Shown: positions 8,498 through 17,150 of the stretch, in pieces | How positions within the stretch are numbered: position 1 is the first letter of the stretch | Layout: every line of letters starts with the position of its first letter | DNA from: Ottowia sp. | GTDB lineage: Bacteria > Pseudomonadota > Gammaproteobacteria > Burkholderiales > Burkholderiaceae_C | Direction: 5' to 3' | NCBI GenBank assembly: GCA_023228705.1 | Contig: JALOAS010000007.1 | Location: 1-61,346 of the forward strand | DNA: 61,346 nucleotides | The notes under the pieces: generated by a model | What the model was told of the DNA's origin: nothing | The model's input: the letters and a program-made list of their open reading frames with translations, nothing else | Database searches by the model: none | Made by a program: the position numbers and the translations under genes

Positions 8498-8818
8498 ATG
8501 AACAAGATACGCAAGGGCGATGAGATCATCGTGATTGCCGGGCGCGACAAGGGGCGCCGTGGCAAGGTGGCGGCGCGCGCCGGTGCCGAGCAGCTGGTCA
8601 TCGAGGGCATCAACGTCGTGCGCAAGCACGTCAAGCCCAACCCGCTCAAGGGCGTGACCGGTGGCGTGATGGAGCAGGCCATGCCCATCCACCAGTCCAA
8701 CGTGGCCATCTACAACAAGGCCACCGGCAAGGCCGATGGCGTGCGCATCAAGGTGCTGGACGATGGCGCGCGGGTGCGCGTGTTCAAGTCCAGCGGCGAA
8801 GAAATCAAGGCGGCGTGA
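8498..8818 (+). CDS. rplX: Ribosomal protein uL24
   Basis: 106 residues with the KOW motif at the N-terminus (KGDEIIVIAGRDKGRRGKV), the normal size of L24. It is an assembly initiator of the 50S subunit that binds the 5' end of 23S rRNA. It sits between rplN and rplE in the usual spc order, with the rplE start 21 bases behind its stop. An ATA isoleucine codon occurs at the fourth position. Confidence 0.97.
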   Translation: MNKIRKGDEIIVIAGRDKGRRGKVAARAGAEQLVIEGINVVRKHVKPNPLKGVTGGVMEQAMPIHQSNVAIYNKATGKADGVRIKVLDDGARVRVFKSSGEEIKAA

Positions 8819-8838
8819 AGGAACAGGCGGAACAGGAC

Positions 8839-9378
8839 ATGGCACGACTGCGACAGATGTACCGGGAGGAAATTGCTCCCGATTTGATGAAGAAATTTGG
8901 CTACGCATCTCCCATGGAGGTGCCACGCGTCACCAAGATCACGCTGAACATGGGCGTGGGCGAGGCGGTCACCGACAAGAAGGCGATGGAGGGCGCGTTG
9001 TCCGATCTGAGCCGGATTGCCGGCCAGAAGGCGGTGGTCACCAAGTCGCGCAAGGCCATTGCCGGCTTCAAGATCCGCGAAAAGTACCCGGTGGGTGCGA
9101 TGGTGACCCTGCGCGGCGAGCGCATGTACGAATTCCTGGACCGGCTGGTCACGGTGGCTTTCCCGCGCGTGCGCGACTTCCGCGGACTGTCTGCGCGCGC
9201 GTTTGACGGGCGCGGCAACTACAACTGCGGAATCAAGGAGCAGATCATCTTCCCGGAAATCGAATACGAGGCCATTGACGCCTTGCGCGGGCTGAACATC
9301 AGCATCACGACCACCGCCAAGAGCGACGAGGAATGCAGGGCGCTGCTCACCGGTTTTCGCTTTCCGCTCAAGAACTGA
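8839..9378 (+). CDS. rplE: Ribosomal protein uL5
   Basis: 179 residues from the ATG at 8839 (MARLRQMYREEIAPDLMKKF), the exact usual length; an in-frame ATG at 8815 would add eight atypical residues and lies on the rplX stop. L5 binds 5S rRNA in the central protuberance and contacts S13. In E. coli the start region of this gene is the S8 target for feedback control of the operon; I did not verify an equivalent structure here. Confidence 0.97.
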   Translation: MARLRQMYREEIAPDLMKKFGYASPMEVPRVTKITLNMGVGEAVTDKKAMEGALSDLSRIAGQKAVVTKSRKAIAGFKIREKYPVGAMVTLRGERMYEFLDRLVTVAFPRVRDFRGLSARAFDGRGNYNCGIKEQIIFPEIEYEAIDALRGLNISITTTAKSDEECRALLTGFRFPLKN

Positions 9379-9389
9379 CAGGGACTATC

Positions 9390-9695
9390 GTGGCAAAGAA
9401 AAGTTTGATTCAACGCGAGCTCAAGCGCGAGAAGCTGGTGGCCAAGTACGCCAAGCAGCGGGCCGAGTTCAAGGCCATCGCCGACGACGCCAAGCGCAGC
9501 GACGAAGAGCGCGCCCAGGCGCGCCTGGCGCTGCAGAGGCTGCCGCGCAACGCCAACCCGACGCGGTTGCGCGCGCGCTGCGGCATCACCGGGCGGCCGC
9601 GCGGCACGTACCGGCAGTTTGGCCTGGGGCGCTCCAAGATCCGCGAGCTGGCGTTTGCCGGCGAGATTCCGGGCGTGACCAAGTCCAGCTGGTAA
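9390..9695 (+). CDS. rpsN: Ribosomal protein uS14, long zinc-free form
   Basis: 101 residues from a GTG start at 9390 (MAKKSLIQRELKREKLVAKY), preceded by CAGGGA. This is the long, C-minus form: the CxxC pairs of the short zinc-binding form are absent, only one Cys in RARCGITGRPRGTYRQFG. It belongs to the head of the 30S subunit. Eleven bases follow rplE and 18 precede rpsH. Confidence 0.97.
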   Translation: MAKKSLIQRELKREKLVAKYAKQRAEFKAIADDAKRSDEERAQARLALQRLPRNANPTRLRARCGITGRPRGTYRQFGLGRSKIRELAFAGEIPGVTKSSW

Positions 9696-9713
9696 TCGCA
9701 GGGAGATTCAACG

Positions 9714-10109
9714 ATGAGCATGAGCGATCCCATTGCCGATCTGCTGACGCGGATACGCAACGCCCAGATGGTTTCCAGGGAGACGGTGTCCGCGCCGTCT
9801 TCAAAAGTCAAGGTGGCCATCGCCAAGGTCCTCAAGGAAGAGGGCTACATCGAGGATTACGATGTGCGCGAGGCGGACGGCAAGTCCGAGCTGCGCATTG
9901 TCCTCAAGTACTACGCTGGCCGGCCGGTGATCGACCACCTGGAGCGGGTGAGCCGTCCCGGGCTGCGCGTGTACCGTGGATGCCAGGCCATCCCGCAGGT
10001 GATGAACGGGCTGGGCGTGGCCATCGTCACGACGCCCAAGGGCGTCATGACCGATCGCAAGGCGCGGGCCACCGGCGTCGGTGGCGAAGTCCTGTGCTTT
10101 GTCGCGTGA
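9714..10109 (+). CDS. rpsH: Ribosomal protein uS8
   Basis: 131 residues, starting MSMSDPIADLLTRIRNAQMV and ending in the typical GGEVLCFVA. S8 binds the central domain of 16S rRNA and, in E. coli, represses the spc operon by binding its mRNA. The ribosome site GGGAGAT lies before the ATG. The next gene starts 13 bases on. Confidence 0.97.
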   Translation: MSMSDPIADLLTRIRNAQMVSRETVSAPSSKVKVAIAKVLKEEGYIEDYDVREADGKSELRIVLKYYAGRPVIDHLERVSRPGLRVYRGCQAIPQVMNGLGVAIVTTPKGVMTDRKARATGVGGEVLCFVA

Positions 10110-10122
10110 AGGAGAGCTGCTG

Positions 10123-10656
10123 ATGTCACGTGTTGCAAAAATGGGTGTTGCGGTGCCGTCCGGCGTCACCGTGCAGTTGCTTGCCGACCAGATCGTGGTC
10201 AAGGGCAACGGCGGCGAGTTGAGCCTGCCGGGCCACCGGCTGGTCCATGTCACCGACGACGCGGGCCACCTCAGTTTCAAGCCGGCCGATGCGTCGCGCA
10301 ACGCCGCAGCGATGAGCGGTACCCTGCGCCAGCTGGTCCAGAACATGGTGGTCGGCGTCAGCCAGGGCTTCGAGAAGAAGCTGACGCTGCATGGCGTGGG
10401 TTTCCGCGCGCAGGCGCAGGGCAGCAAGCTCAACCTGTCGGTGGGCTTCTCGCATCCCGTGAGCCTGGACCTGCCCGAGGGCATCCGGGCCGAGACGCCG
10501 ACGCCGACCGAGATCATCGTCAAGGGGTCCGATCGCCAGGCCGTGGGCCAGGTAGCCGCCGACATTCGCGCCATCCGTCCGCCGGAGCCGTACAAGGGCA
10601 AGGGCATACGGTATGCCGACGAGGTCGTGCGGATCAAGGAAACCAAGAAAAAGTAA
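10123..10656 (+). CDS. rplF: Ribosomal protein uL6
   Basis: 177 residues from the ATG at 10123 (MSRVAKMGVAVPSGVTVQLL) behind GGAGAG, the standard length; the longer open frame upstream runs into rpsH. The C-terminal signature PEPYKGKGIRYADE is present. L6 sits near the factor-binding site of the 50S subunit. Confidence 0.97.
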   Translation: MSRVAKMGVAVPSGVTVQLLADQIVVKGNGGELSLPGHRLVHVTDDAGHLSFKPADASRNAAAMSGTLRQLVQNMVVGVSQGFEKKLTLHGVGFRAQAQGSKLNLSVGFSHPVSLDLPEGIRAETPTPTEIIVKGSDRQAVGQVAADIRAIRPPEPYKGKGIRYADEVVRIKETKKK

Positions 10657-10667
10657 GGGGTATCAGC

Positions 10668-11033
10668 ATGTTGACGAAAAAAGCGCGTCGTCTGCGGCGT
10701 GCCCGACGGACGCGCATTCGCATCGCGAAGCAGGAATTCCCGCGCCTGACGGTCAACCGGACCAACGCGCACATCTATGCCATCGTCACCTCCAGCGACG
10801 GGTCGCGCGTGCTGGCATGCGCATCGACCGTTGAAAAGGACGTGCGCCAGCAGCTGGGTGAAGTCGGCAAGGGTGCCACCGTGTCTGCGGCCGAAGGCGT
10901 GGGCAAGGTCGTGGCCGAACGTGCCCGGCAGGCCGGGGTCGAGCAGGTGGTTTTTGATCGGGCCGGCTATGCCTACCATGGCCGTGTCAAGGCGCTTGCC
11001 GACGCGGCGCGCCAGACGGGCCTCAAGTTTTGA
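10668..11033 (+). CDS. rplR: Ribosomal protein uL18
   Basis: 121 residues beginning MLTKKARRLRRARRTRIRIA and ending in FDRAGYAYHGRVKALADAAR plus a short tail, typical of L18. It binds 5S rRNA with L5. Eleven bases follow rplF, and rpsE begins 18 bases after its stop. Confidence 0.97.
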   Translation: MLTKKARRLRRARRTRIRIAKQEFPRLTVNRTNAHIYAIVTSSDGSRVLACASTVEKDVRQQLGEVGKGATVSAAEGVGKVVAERARQAGVEQVVFDRAGYAYHGRVKALADAARQTGLKF

Positions 11034-11051
11034 TGGATGGGCGGTAGAACA

Positions 11052-11573
11052 ATGGCAAGAATGCAGTCAAGAGCGCGGCGAGACGGTCCCGAGGACGGCC
11101 TGCGCGAGAAGATGATCTCGATCAACCGCACGACCAAGGTGGTCAAGGGCGGCCGTATCCTGGGCTTTGCGGCGCTGGCCGTGGTCGGCGACGGCGACGG
11201 CCGCGTCGGCATGGGCAAGGGCAAAGCCAAGGAAGTGCCGGCGGCCATACAAAAGGCCATGGACGAGGCGCGCCGCAAGATGTTCAAGGTGTCGCTCAAG
11301 GATGGCACCTTCCACCACCAGGTGATCGGCAGGCACGGTGCGGCCAAGGTCATGCTGGCGCCGGCGCCAGCGGGTACCGGCATCATTGCCGGCGGTCCCA
11401 TGCGCGCGGTGTTCGAGGTGCTGGGCGTGACCGACGTGGTGGCCAAGAGCCATGGCACGGCCAATCCGTACAACATGGTCCGCGCCACGCTCAATGCGCT
11501 GGAGAACAGCGTCACCCCGGCTGAAGTGGCGGCCAAGCGCGGCAAGTCGGTAGAAGAGATATTTGCTGCTTGA
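11052..11573 (+). CDS. rpsE: Ribosomal protein uS5
   Basis: 173 residues from the ATG at 11052 (MARMQSRARRDGPEDGLREK), which matches the extended N-terminus of Burkholderiales S5; an ATG at 11037 is possible but adds five atypical residues. Residues 20-85 form the S5 RNA-binding domain (KVVKGGRILGFAALAVVGDG). S5 shapes decoding accuracy and mRNA unwinding. The ribosome site is weak. Confidence 0.96.
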   Translation: MARMQSRARRDGPEDGLREKMISINRTTKVVKGGRILGFAALAVVGDGDGRVGMGKGKAKEVPAAIQKAMDEARRKMFKVSLKDGTFHHQVIGRHGAAKVMLAPAPAGTGIIAGGPMRAVFEVLGVTDVVAKSHGTANPYNMVRATLNALENSVTPAEVAAKRGKSVEEIFAA

Positions 11574-11593
11574 CGGGCGGCGGAGTTTGAGTC

Positions 11594-11779
11594 ATGGCAC
11601 AAGAAAACAAGACCATCCGGGTCCAGCTGGTCCGCAGTCCCATAGGCTGCAACCGCTGGCATCGGGCCACGATCCGTGGCCTGGGGCTGCGCAAGCTGGG
11701 CAGCGTGCGCGAGCTGGAGGACACGCCGGCGGTGCGCGGCATGATCAACCGGGTTGACTACCTGGTCAGGATCGTCTGA
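11594..11779 (+). CDS. rpmD: Ribosomal protein uL30
   Basis: 61 residues with the L30 core TIRVQLVRSPIGCNRWHRAT and the end VDYLVRIV, the usual size for the family. It lies between rpsE and rplO as in most bacteria. The Ile in RSPIGC is encoded by ATA (11642-11644), unusual for a highly expressed gene in GC-rich DNA. Confidence 0.97.
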   Translation: MAQENKTIRVQLVRSPIGCNRWHRATIRGLGLRKLGSVRELEDTPAVRGMINRVDYLVRIV

Positions 11780-11788
11780 GGAAGAGCA

Positions 11789-12220
11789 ATGAGACTGAAC
11801 AACATCAAGCCCGCGGACGGCGCCAGGCAGGCGCGGCGTCGCGTCGGGCGCGGCATCGGCTCGGGCATGGGCAAGACCTCCGGTCGCGGCCACAAGGGCC
11901 AGAAGTCCCGCTCCGGCGGCTTCCACAAGGTGGGATTCGAGGGCGGCCAGATGCCGCTGCAGCGGCGCTTGCCCAAGCGCGGCTTCAAGTCCGGCCTGCT
12001 GCGCTACAACGGCGAAATCACGCTGGCTGACCTGGAGCGCCTGGGCGCTACCGACGTGGACCTGGACCTGCTCAAGCAGGCGAGGCTGGTGCGCCGCATC
12101 GTGAAGAACGTCAAGGTCGTGCGCACGGGCGAACTCACGCGCGCAGTCAACCTGCGCGGCGTGGCCGTGACCGCGGGCGCCAGGACGGCCATAGAAGCAG
12201 CGGGCGGCTCGGTCGCCTGA
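11789..12220 (+). CDS. rplO: Ribosomal protein uL15
   Basis: 143 residues; the Gly/Arg-rich N-terminus (RRVGRGIGSGMGKTSGRGHK) is the part that threads into 23S rRNA. It is a late-assembly protein of the 50S subunit. It starts 9 bases behind rpmD with AGGAAGAG upstream, and is followed by secY after 40 bases. Confidence 0.97.
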   Translation: MRLNNIKPADGARQARRRVGRGIGSGMGKTSGRGHKGQKSRSGGFHKVGFEGGQMPLQRRLPKRGFKSGLLRYNGEITLADLERLGATDVDLDLLKQARLVRRIVKNVKVVRTGELTRAVNLRGVAVTAGARTAIEAAGGSVA

Positions 12221-12260
12221 GCCAGGCGGCGGACAACGATGCGTTCAAGGAGCTGAGACC

Positions 12261-13580
12261 GTGGCAACGAACAGCAACCGGTTTGCAAGGGGAGGCAAGT
12301 ACGGCGACCTGCGCCGGCGCCTGGTTTTCCTGTTGCTGGCGCTGGTCGTGTACCGGCTGGGAACGCATATCCCGGTTCCGGGGATCAACCCGGACCAGAT
12401 GCGGCAGCTGTTCGAGGGGCAGCAGGGCATCCTGAACCTGTTCAATATGTTCTCGGGCGGTGCGCTCGAGCGCTTCTCGGTGCTGGCGCTGGGCATCATG
12501 CCGTACATTTCATCCGCCATCATCATGCAGCTGATGCCGTACGTGTTCCCGTACTACGACCAGCTCAAAAAGGAAGGCGAGGCCGGGCGTCGCAAGATGA
12601 CGCAGCATACGCGTTACGGTACGCTGGCGCTGGCGCTGTTCCAGTCCTTTGGCATTGCCGTGGCGCTCGAGGCCGCGCAGGGGCTGGTGGTCAGCCCGGG
12701 CTGGGGCTTCCGCATGACGGCAGTGATCAGCCTGACCACCGGCGCCATGTACATGATGTGGCTGGGCGAGCAGATCACCGAGCGCGGCCTGGGCAACGGC
12801 ATCTCGCTGCTCATTTTTGCCGGTATCGTCGCCGGACTGCCCCGGGCCATAGGCGGCCTGAGCGAGCTGGTGCGCACCGGCGCCATGACCATAGTCATCG
12901 CGCTGTTCATCATCGTGCTGGTGTTCATGGTCACTTACTTCGTGACCTGGGTCGAGCTGGGGCAGCGCCGCATCCTGGTCAATTACGCCAAGCGGCAGAT
13001 CGGCAACAAGCTGTATGGTGGCCAGTCGTCGCACCTGCCGCTCAAGCTCAACATGTCGGGCGTGATCCCGCCCATCTTTGCCTCATCGATCATCCTGCTG
13101 CCGGCCACGGTGGTGGGCTGGTTCAGCGCCGGCGGCGAATCGGTGCGCTGGCTGCGTGACCTGGCGGCCACGCTGTCGCCCGGACAACCGGTGTACGTGC
13201 TCCTGTACGCCAGCGCCATCATCTTCTTCTGCTTTTTCTATACCGGGCTGGTATTCAACAGCAAGGAGACCGCCGACAACCTGAAGAAGAGCGGCGCGTT
13301 CGTGCCGGGGATCCGCCCGGGGCACCAGACGGCCAGGTACATAGACAAGGTGTTGATGCGGCTGACGCTGGTGGGTGCGCTCTACGTGACGCTGGTTTGC
13401 CTGCTGCCCGAGTTTCTCATCATCCGGTATAATGTCCCGTTCTATTTTGGCGGCACATCCTTGCTCATCATCGTTATCGTGACGATGGACTTCATGGCTC
13501 AGTTGCAGAACTACGTGATGAGCCAGCAGTACGACTCGCTCTTGAAAAAGGCGAATTTCAAGATGAATCTGGGCAGATGA
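12261..13580 (+). CDS. secY: Protein translocase channel SecY
   Basis: 439 residues with ten predicted membrane segments; the opening LRRRLVFLLLALVVYRLGTH and the plug/lateral-gate region (NLFNMFSGGALERFSVLALG) are typical. It forms the SecYEG channel for protein export and membrane insertion. The ATG at 12261 follows GGAGCTGAGACCG. In many Burkholderiales infA follows; here rpmJ follows after 130 bases and infA is not present. Confidence 0.97.
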   Translation: MATNSNRFARGGKYGDLRRRLVFLLLALVVYRLGTHIPVPGINPDQMRQLFEGQQGILNLFNMFSGGALERFSVLALGIMPYISSAIIMQLMPYVFPYYDQLKKEGEAGRRKMTQHTRYGTLALALFQSFGIAVALEAAQGLVVSPGWGFRMTAVISLTTGAMYMMWLGEQITERGLGNGISLLIFAGIVAGLPRAIGGLSELVRTGAMTIVIALFIIVLVFMVTYFVTWVELGQRRILVNYAKRQIGNKLYGGQSSHLPLKLNMSGVIPPIFASSIILLPATVVGWFSAGGESVRWLRDLAATLSPGQPVYVLLYASAIIFFCFFYTGLVFNSKETADNLKKSGAFVPGIRPGHQTARYIDKVLMRLTLVGALYVTLVCLLPEFLIIRYNVPFYFGGTSLLIIVIVTMDFMAQLQNYVMSQQYDSLLKKANFKMNLGR

Positions 13581-13710
13581 GCTGCCGCATGCAGTGGCCC
13601 TTGGGCATCGCCGTGCGCGGCGGCCGATGGCGCTGCCTTGCGTTTCCGCGGCGTAGGGCCAACCCCGATCTGGCTGCCCGGCAGCCGCGGGAAAACTTCT
13701 GGAGATGGCG

Positions 13711-13824
13711 ATGAGAGTTTCGGCTTCGGTCAAGAAATTGTGCAGGAACTGCAAGATCATCCGGCGCAAGGGCGTCGTTCGCGTGATTTGCACCGACCCC
13801 CGCCACAAGCAGCGGCAGGGTTGA
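13711..13824 (+). CDS. rpmJ: Ribosomal protein bL36
   Basis: A 37-codon gene reading MRVSASVKKLCRNCKIIRRK and on to the stop at 13822-13824. It has the zinc-ribbon ligands C11, C14, C27 and H32, so it is the zinc-binding form. GGAGATGG lies just upstream. It sits between secY and rpsM, the usual place. Confidence 0.96.
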   Translation: MRVSASVKKLCRNCKIIRRKGVVRVICTDPRHKQRQG

Positions 13825-13862
13825 TCCTGCCTGGATAACCGTAATGATGGGTAAATAGAAAC

Positions 13863-14228
13863 ATGGCACGGATTGCTGGAATCAATATTCCACAGTATCA
13901 GCACACGGAGATCGGCCTGACGGCCATCTATGGCATTGGACGGACGCGTGCGCGCAAGATCTGTGACACGTGCGGCATCCCCTACGACAAGAAAGTCAGG
14001 GACCTGACCGACGCCGACCAGGAAAAGCTGCGCGAGCAGATCACCCAGTACACCATTGAGGGCGATCTGCGGCGCGAGACCACGATGAGCATCAAGCGGC
14101 TGATGGATATCGGCAGCTACCGTGGTTTGCGGCATCGCCGTGGCCTGCCGGTGCGTGGCCAGCGTACCCGCACCAACGCACGCACCCGCAAGGGGCCGCG
14201 TCGCGCCGCGCAGGCACTGAAGAAATAA
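13863..14228 (+). CDS. rpsM: Ribosomal protein uS13
   Basis: 121 residues starting MARIAGINIPQYQHTEIGLT, with the helix-two-turn-helix region and the basic tail RGQRTRTNARTRKGPRR. S13 in the 30S head contacts the P-site tRNA and L5. It opens the alpha part (rpsM, rpsK, rpsD, rpoA, rplQ), which continues from the spc part without an evident promoter. Confidence 0.97.
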   Translation: MARIAGINIPQYQHTEIGLTAIYGIGRTRARKICDTCGIPYDKKVRDLTDADQEKLREQITQYTIEGDLRRETTMSIKRLMDIGSYRGLRHRRGLPVRGQRTRTNARTRKGPRRAAQALKK

Positions 14229-14246
14229 CAAGGGGGTTGCCACAAA

Positions 14247-14645
14247 ATGGTCAAGTCAGGTACCAAGTCGCAGCGCGTACGGCGTCGGGTTCGCAAGAGC
14301 GTTTCCGAAGGCGTGGCGCACATCCACGCGTCGTTCAACAACACCATCATCACCGTCAGCGACCGGCAGGGCAACGTGCTGTCGTGGGCGTCGGCCGGCG
14401 CGCAGGGCTTCAAGGGTTCGCGCAAGTCGACGCCTTTTGCCGCGCAGGTCGCTTCCGACAACGCGGGCCGCGCCGCCATGGAGCAGGGCATCAAGAACCT
14501 GGACGTCCAGATCAAGGGCCCCGGCCCCGGCCGCGAGTCCTCCGTACGCGCGCTGGCCGCGCTGGGTATCCGCATCAATTCCATCTCCGACGTCACGCCC
14601 ATACCGCACAACGGTTGCCGGCCGCAAAAACGCCGTCGCATCTGA
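14247..14645 (+). CDS. rpsK: Ribosomal protein uS11
   Basis: 132 residues; contains HIHASFNNTIITVSDRQGN and the end CRPQKRRRI, typical of S11. It forms part of the 30S platform at the mRNA exit. AAGGGGG precedes the ATG at 14247. About 90 bases separate it from rpsD. Confidence 0.97.
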   Translation: MVKSGTKSQRVRRRVRKSVSEGVAHIHASFNNTIITVSDRQGNVLSWASAGAQGFKGSRKSTPFAAQVASDNAGRAAMEQGIKNLDVQIKGPGPGRESSVRALAALGIRINSISDVTPIPHNGCRPQKRRRI

Positions 14646-14735
14646 TTTTTTGAAGACCACCGCCAGGCCATCCGTCGCGATGCCTGGCTCCCGCAGCACA
14701 ACGGCTGCGGCAGTTGACAAGCAAAGGAAGTTCAA

Positions 14736-15359
14736 GTGGCACGTTACCTGGGGCCTACGTCCAAGCTGTCCCGCCGGGAAGGGACCGATCTTTTTCTCAA
14801 GAGCGCGCGCCGCTCCATCGCGGACAAGGCCAAGTTTGATTCCAAGCCCGGCCAGCATGGCCGCAACCTGCGCCGCCGCACGTCAGACTACGGCACGCAG
14901 CTGCGCGAGAAGCAGAAGGTCAAGCGCATGTACGGTGTGCTGGAGCGCCAGTTCCGGCTCTACTTTGCCGAGGCCGAGCGCCGCCGCGGCAACACGGGTG
15001 TCATGCTGCTGACGCTGCTGGAGTCGCGGCTGGACAATGTCGTGTATCGCATGGGTTTTGGCTCCACCCGGGCCGAGGCGCGCCAGCTGGTCTCGCACAT
15101 AGGCATTGTCGTCAACGACAAGCCGGTCAACATCCCCTCCTACCAGGTCAAGGCCGGTGACGTGATCGCGGTGCGCGAAAAGGCCAAGAAGCAGACCCGC
15201 GTCCTCGAGGCGATGGAGCTGGCAAGCCAGGTGGGCTTCCCGGACTGGGTGGAAGTGAGCACCGAGAAGGCCGAAGGCACGTTCAAGAAGGCGCCGGAGC
15301 GCGACGAGTTCGGAGCCGATATCAACGAGTCGCTGATCGTCGAGCTGTACTCGCGTTGA
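14736..15359 (+). CDS. rpsD: Ribosomal protein uS4, cysteine-free form
   Basis: 207 residues from a GTG start at 14736 (MARYLGPTSKLSRREGTDLF) behind AAAGGAAG. The N-terminal zinc cysteines found in some S4 proteins are absent; the S4 RNA-binding domain is at about 95-155 (RLDNVVYRMGFGSTRAEARQ). S4 is a primary 16S rRNA binder and, in E. coli, the translational repressor of the alpha operon. Confidence 0.97.
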   Translation: MARYLGPTSKLSRREGTDLFLKSARRSIADKAKFDSKPGQHGRNLRRRTSDYGTQLREKQKVKRMYGVLERQFRLYFAEAERRRGNTGVMLLTLLESRLDNVVYRMGFGSTRAEARQLVSHIGIVVNDKPVNIPSYQVKAGDVIAVREKAKKQTRVLEAMELASQVGFPDWVEVSTEKAEGTFKKAPERDEFGADINESLIVELYSR

Positions 15360-15481
15360 TTTTTCCCGCGCTGCGCTGCCTGCCTTGCTGTTCCGGCCGG
15401 GACGGCCGGCTGGCTTGCGCGGTCGCTGCGTGCACGGTGGCGGCGCGGCGCGCCGGAAATGTTGAGAGGATTTAGGAAACC

Positions 15482-16477
15482 ATGCTGAATCAATTGCTGA
15501 AGCCCAAGACCATCAATGTGGAGCCGCTGAGCGACCACAGGGCGAAGGTGACGCTGGAGCCGTTCGAGCGCGGCTACGGCCACACCCTGGGCAACGCGCT
15601 GCGTCGCGTCCTGCTGTCGTCCATGGTGGGCTACGCGCCCACGGAGGTCACGATTGCGGGCGTCCTGCACGAATACTCGATGATCACCGGCGTGCAGGAA
15701 GACGTGATCGATATCCTGCTCAACCTCAAGGGCGTCATCTTCAAGCTGCACGATCGCGACGAAGTGACCGTCGCCCTGGCCAAGGACCAGGAAGGCGTCG
15801 TCACCGCGGCAGACATCGAGACCGCGCATGACGTGGAGGTGCTCAATCCGGATCATGTGCTGGCCAACCTGTCGCAGGGCGGCAAGCTGGACATGCAGAT
15901 CAAGGTGGAGAAGGGCCGCGGTTATGTGCCGGGCAGCGTGCGCCACTACGACGACGAGGAAGAAGGCGCCGTCATGGGCCGCATCGTGCTGGACGCCTCG
16001 TTCTCACCCGTGCGCCGCGTGAGCTATACGGTCGAGAACGCGCGCGTGGAGCAGCGCACCGACCTGGACAAGCTGGTGTTCGAGATCGAAACCGACGGCT
16101 CGATCAACGCCGAGGAGGCCATCCGCGCTTCGGCCAAGATCCTGGTCGAGCAGCTGGCCGTGTTCGCACAGCTCGAAGGCGCCGCGCTGGATAGCCTGTT
16201 CGAACGCGCCGGCGAGCAGGGCACGCAGCAATTCGATCCGGTGCTGCTGCGCCCGGTCGACGAGCTGGAGCTCACCGTACGCTCGTCCAACTGCCTGCGC
16301 GCCGAGAACATCCACTACATTGGCGACCTCATCCAGCGCACCGAGAACGATTTGCTGAAGACGCCCAACCTGGGCCGCAAGTCGCTCAACGAGATCAAGG
16401 ACGTCCTGGCTTCGCGCGGGCTCAGCCTGGGCACCGCGCTGGAGCACTGGCCACCCGTGGGGCTGGAGCAGCCATGA
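15482..16477 (+). CDS. rpoA: RNA polymerase subunit alpha
   Basis: 331 residues, close to the usual length. The N-terminal domain (1-235) for dimerisation starts in LEPFERGYGHTLGNALRRVL; the C-terminal domain (about 250-320) carries the helix-hairpin-helix (LLKTPNLGRKSLNEIKDVLA) that binds UP elements and activators. It lies 122 bases behind rpsD in the alpha operon, with GAGAGGA before the ATG; a GC-rich hairpin (about 15392-15410, CCGGCC/GGCCGG) is in the gap. Confidence 0.98.
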   Translation: MLNQLLKPKTINVEPLSDHRAKVTLEPFERGYGHTLGNALRRVLLSSMVGYAPTEVTIAGVLHEYSMITGVQEDVIDILLNLKGVIFKLHDRDEVTVALAKDQEGVVTAADIETAHDVEVLNPDHVLANLSQGGKLDMQIKVEKGRGYVPGSVRHYDDEEEGAVMGRIVLDASFSPVRRVSYTVENARVEQRTDLDKLVFEIETDGSINAEEAIRASAKILVEQLAVFAQLEGAALDSLFERAGEQGTQQFDPVLLRPVDELELTVRSSNCLRAENIHYIGDLIQRTENDLLKTPNLGRKSLNEIKDVLASRGLSLGTALEHWPPVGLEQP

Positions 16478-16617
16478 TGACATGGCCGGTGGCACGCCGC
16501 CGGTCCTCCTGACGGCAAGTACCGCGGCGCGCATCAGGCGCCACGGTTTTTCAAGTGCGACGGGCCGTACCTGATACGGCGGCCGGTTCAAAACGACGTA
16601 GAAAGGAAAGCACGACC

Positions 16618-17010
16618 ATGCGACATCGACACGGTCTGAGAAAACTCGGACGCACCGGCGCCCACCGACAGGCGCTGCTGCGCAACCTCTCCAACGCGCT
16701 CATCGAGCACGAGGCCATCCGCACGACCCTGCCCAAGGCCAAGGAACTGCGGCGGACGGTGGAGCGGCTGATCACGCTGTCCAAGAAAGACAGCGTGGCC
16801 AACCGCCGCCTGGCCTTTGCAAGGCTGCGCGACGACGCCAGCGTCACGAAACTGTTCACCCAACTGGGCCCACGCTTCCAGAGCCGCCCGGGCGGCTACA
16901 CGCGCATCCTCAAGATGGGTTTCCGAGCGGGCGACAACGCGCCCATGGCCTTCGTCGAGCTGGTGGACCGCCCGGCTGAAGACGAAGGCGAGCAAGATTC
17001 CAGCAAATAA
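16618..17010 (+). CDS. rplQ: Ribosomal protein bL17
   Basis: 130 residues from the ATG at 16618 (MRHRHGLRKLGRTGAHRQAL), the standard start for L17, with GAAAGGAAAG upstream; the longer open frame begins 63 bases earlier without a ribosome site. It lies at the peptide exit of the 50S subunit. It is the last protein gene of the operon; 19 bases after it begins tRNA-fMet. Confidence 0.97.
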   Translation: MRHRHGLRKLGRTGAHRQALLRNLSNALIEHEAIRTTLPKAKELRRTVERLITLSKKDSVANRRLAFARLRDDASVTKLFTQLGPRFQSRPGGYTRILKMGFRAGDNAPMAFVELVDRPAEDEGEQDSSK

Positions 17011-17012
17011 GT

Positions 17013-17018
17013 TATAAT
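17013..17018 (+). promoter_or_regulatory. -10 box of the initiator tRNA gene
   Basis: A perfect TATAAT whose end is 11 bases before the tRNA 5' end. No good -35 hexamer is found at the proper distance (about 16990-16996, inside the end of rplQ), so the tRNA may also be made by read-through from the ribosomal operon. Confidence 0.5.
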
Positions 17019-17029
17019 TCAACGCTTAC

Positions 17030-17106
<77 letters not shown>

Positions 17107-17116
17107 GACAAATCAA

Positions 17117-17149
17117 GGGGTTACGGTGTTACCGTAACCCCTTTTTTTT
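17117..17149 (+). terminator. Rho-independent terminator of tRNA-fMet and the ribosomal operon
   Basis: Perfect 11-bp stem GGGGTTACGGT / ACCGTAACCCC with a GTT loop and a run of eight T. One base later the group II intron remnant begins. Confidence 0.95.
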
Positions 17150-17150
17150 G

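Noticed and set aside
15392..15410. Terminator between rpsD and rpoA
   Set aside because: Six-base GC stem without a T-run; the operon must continue into rpoA.
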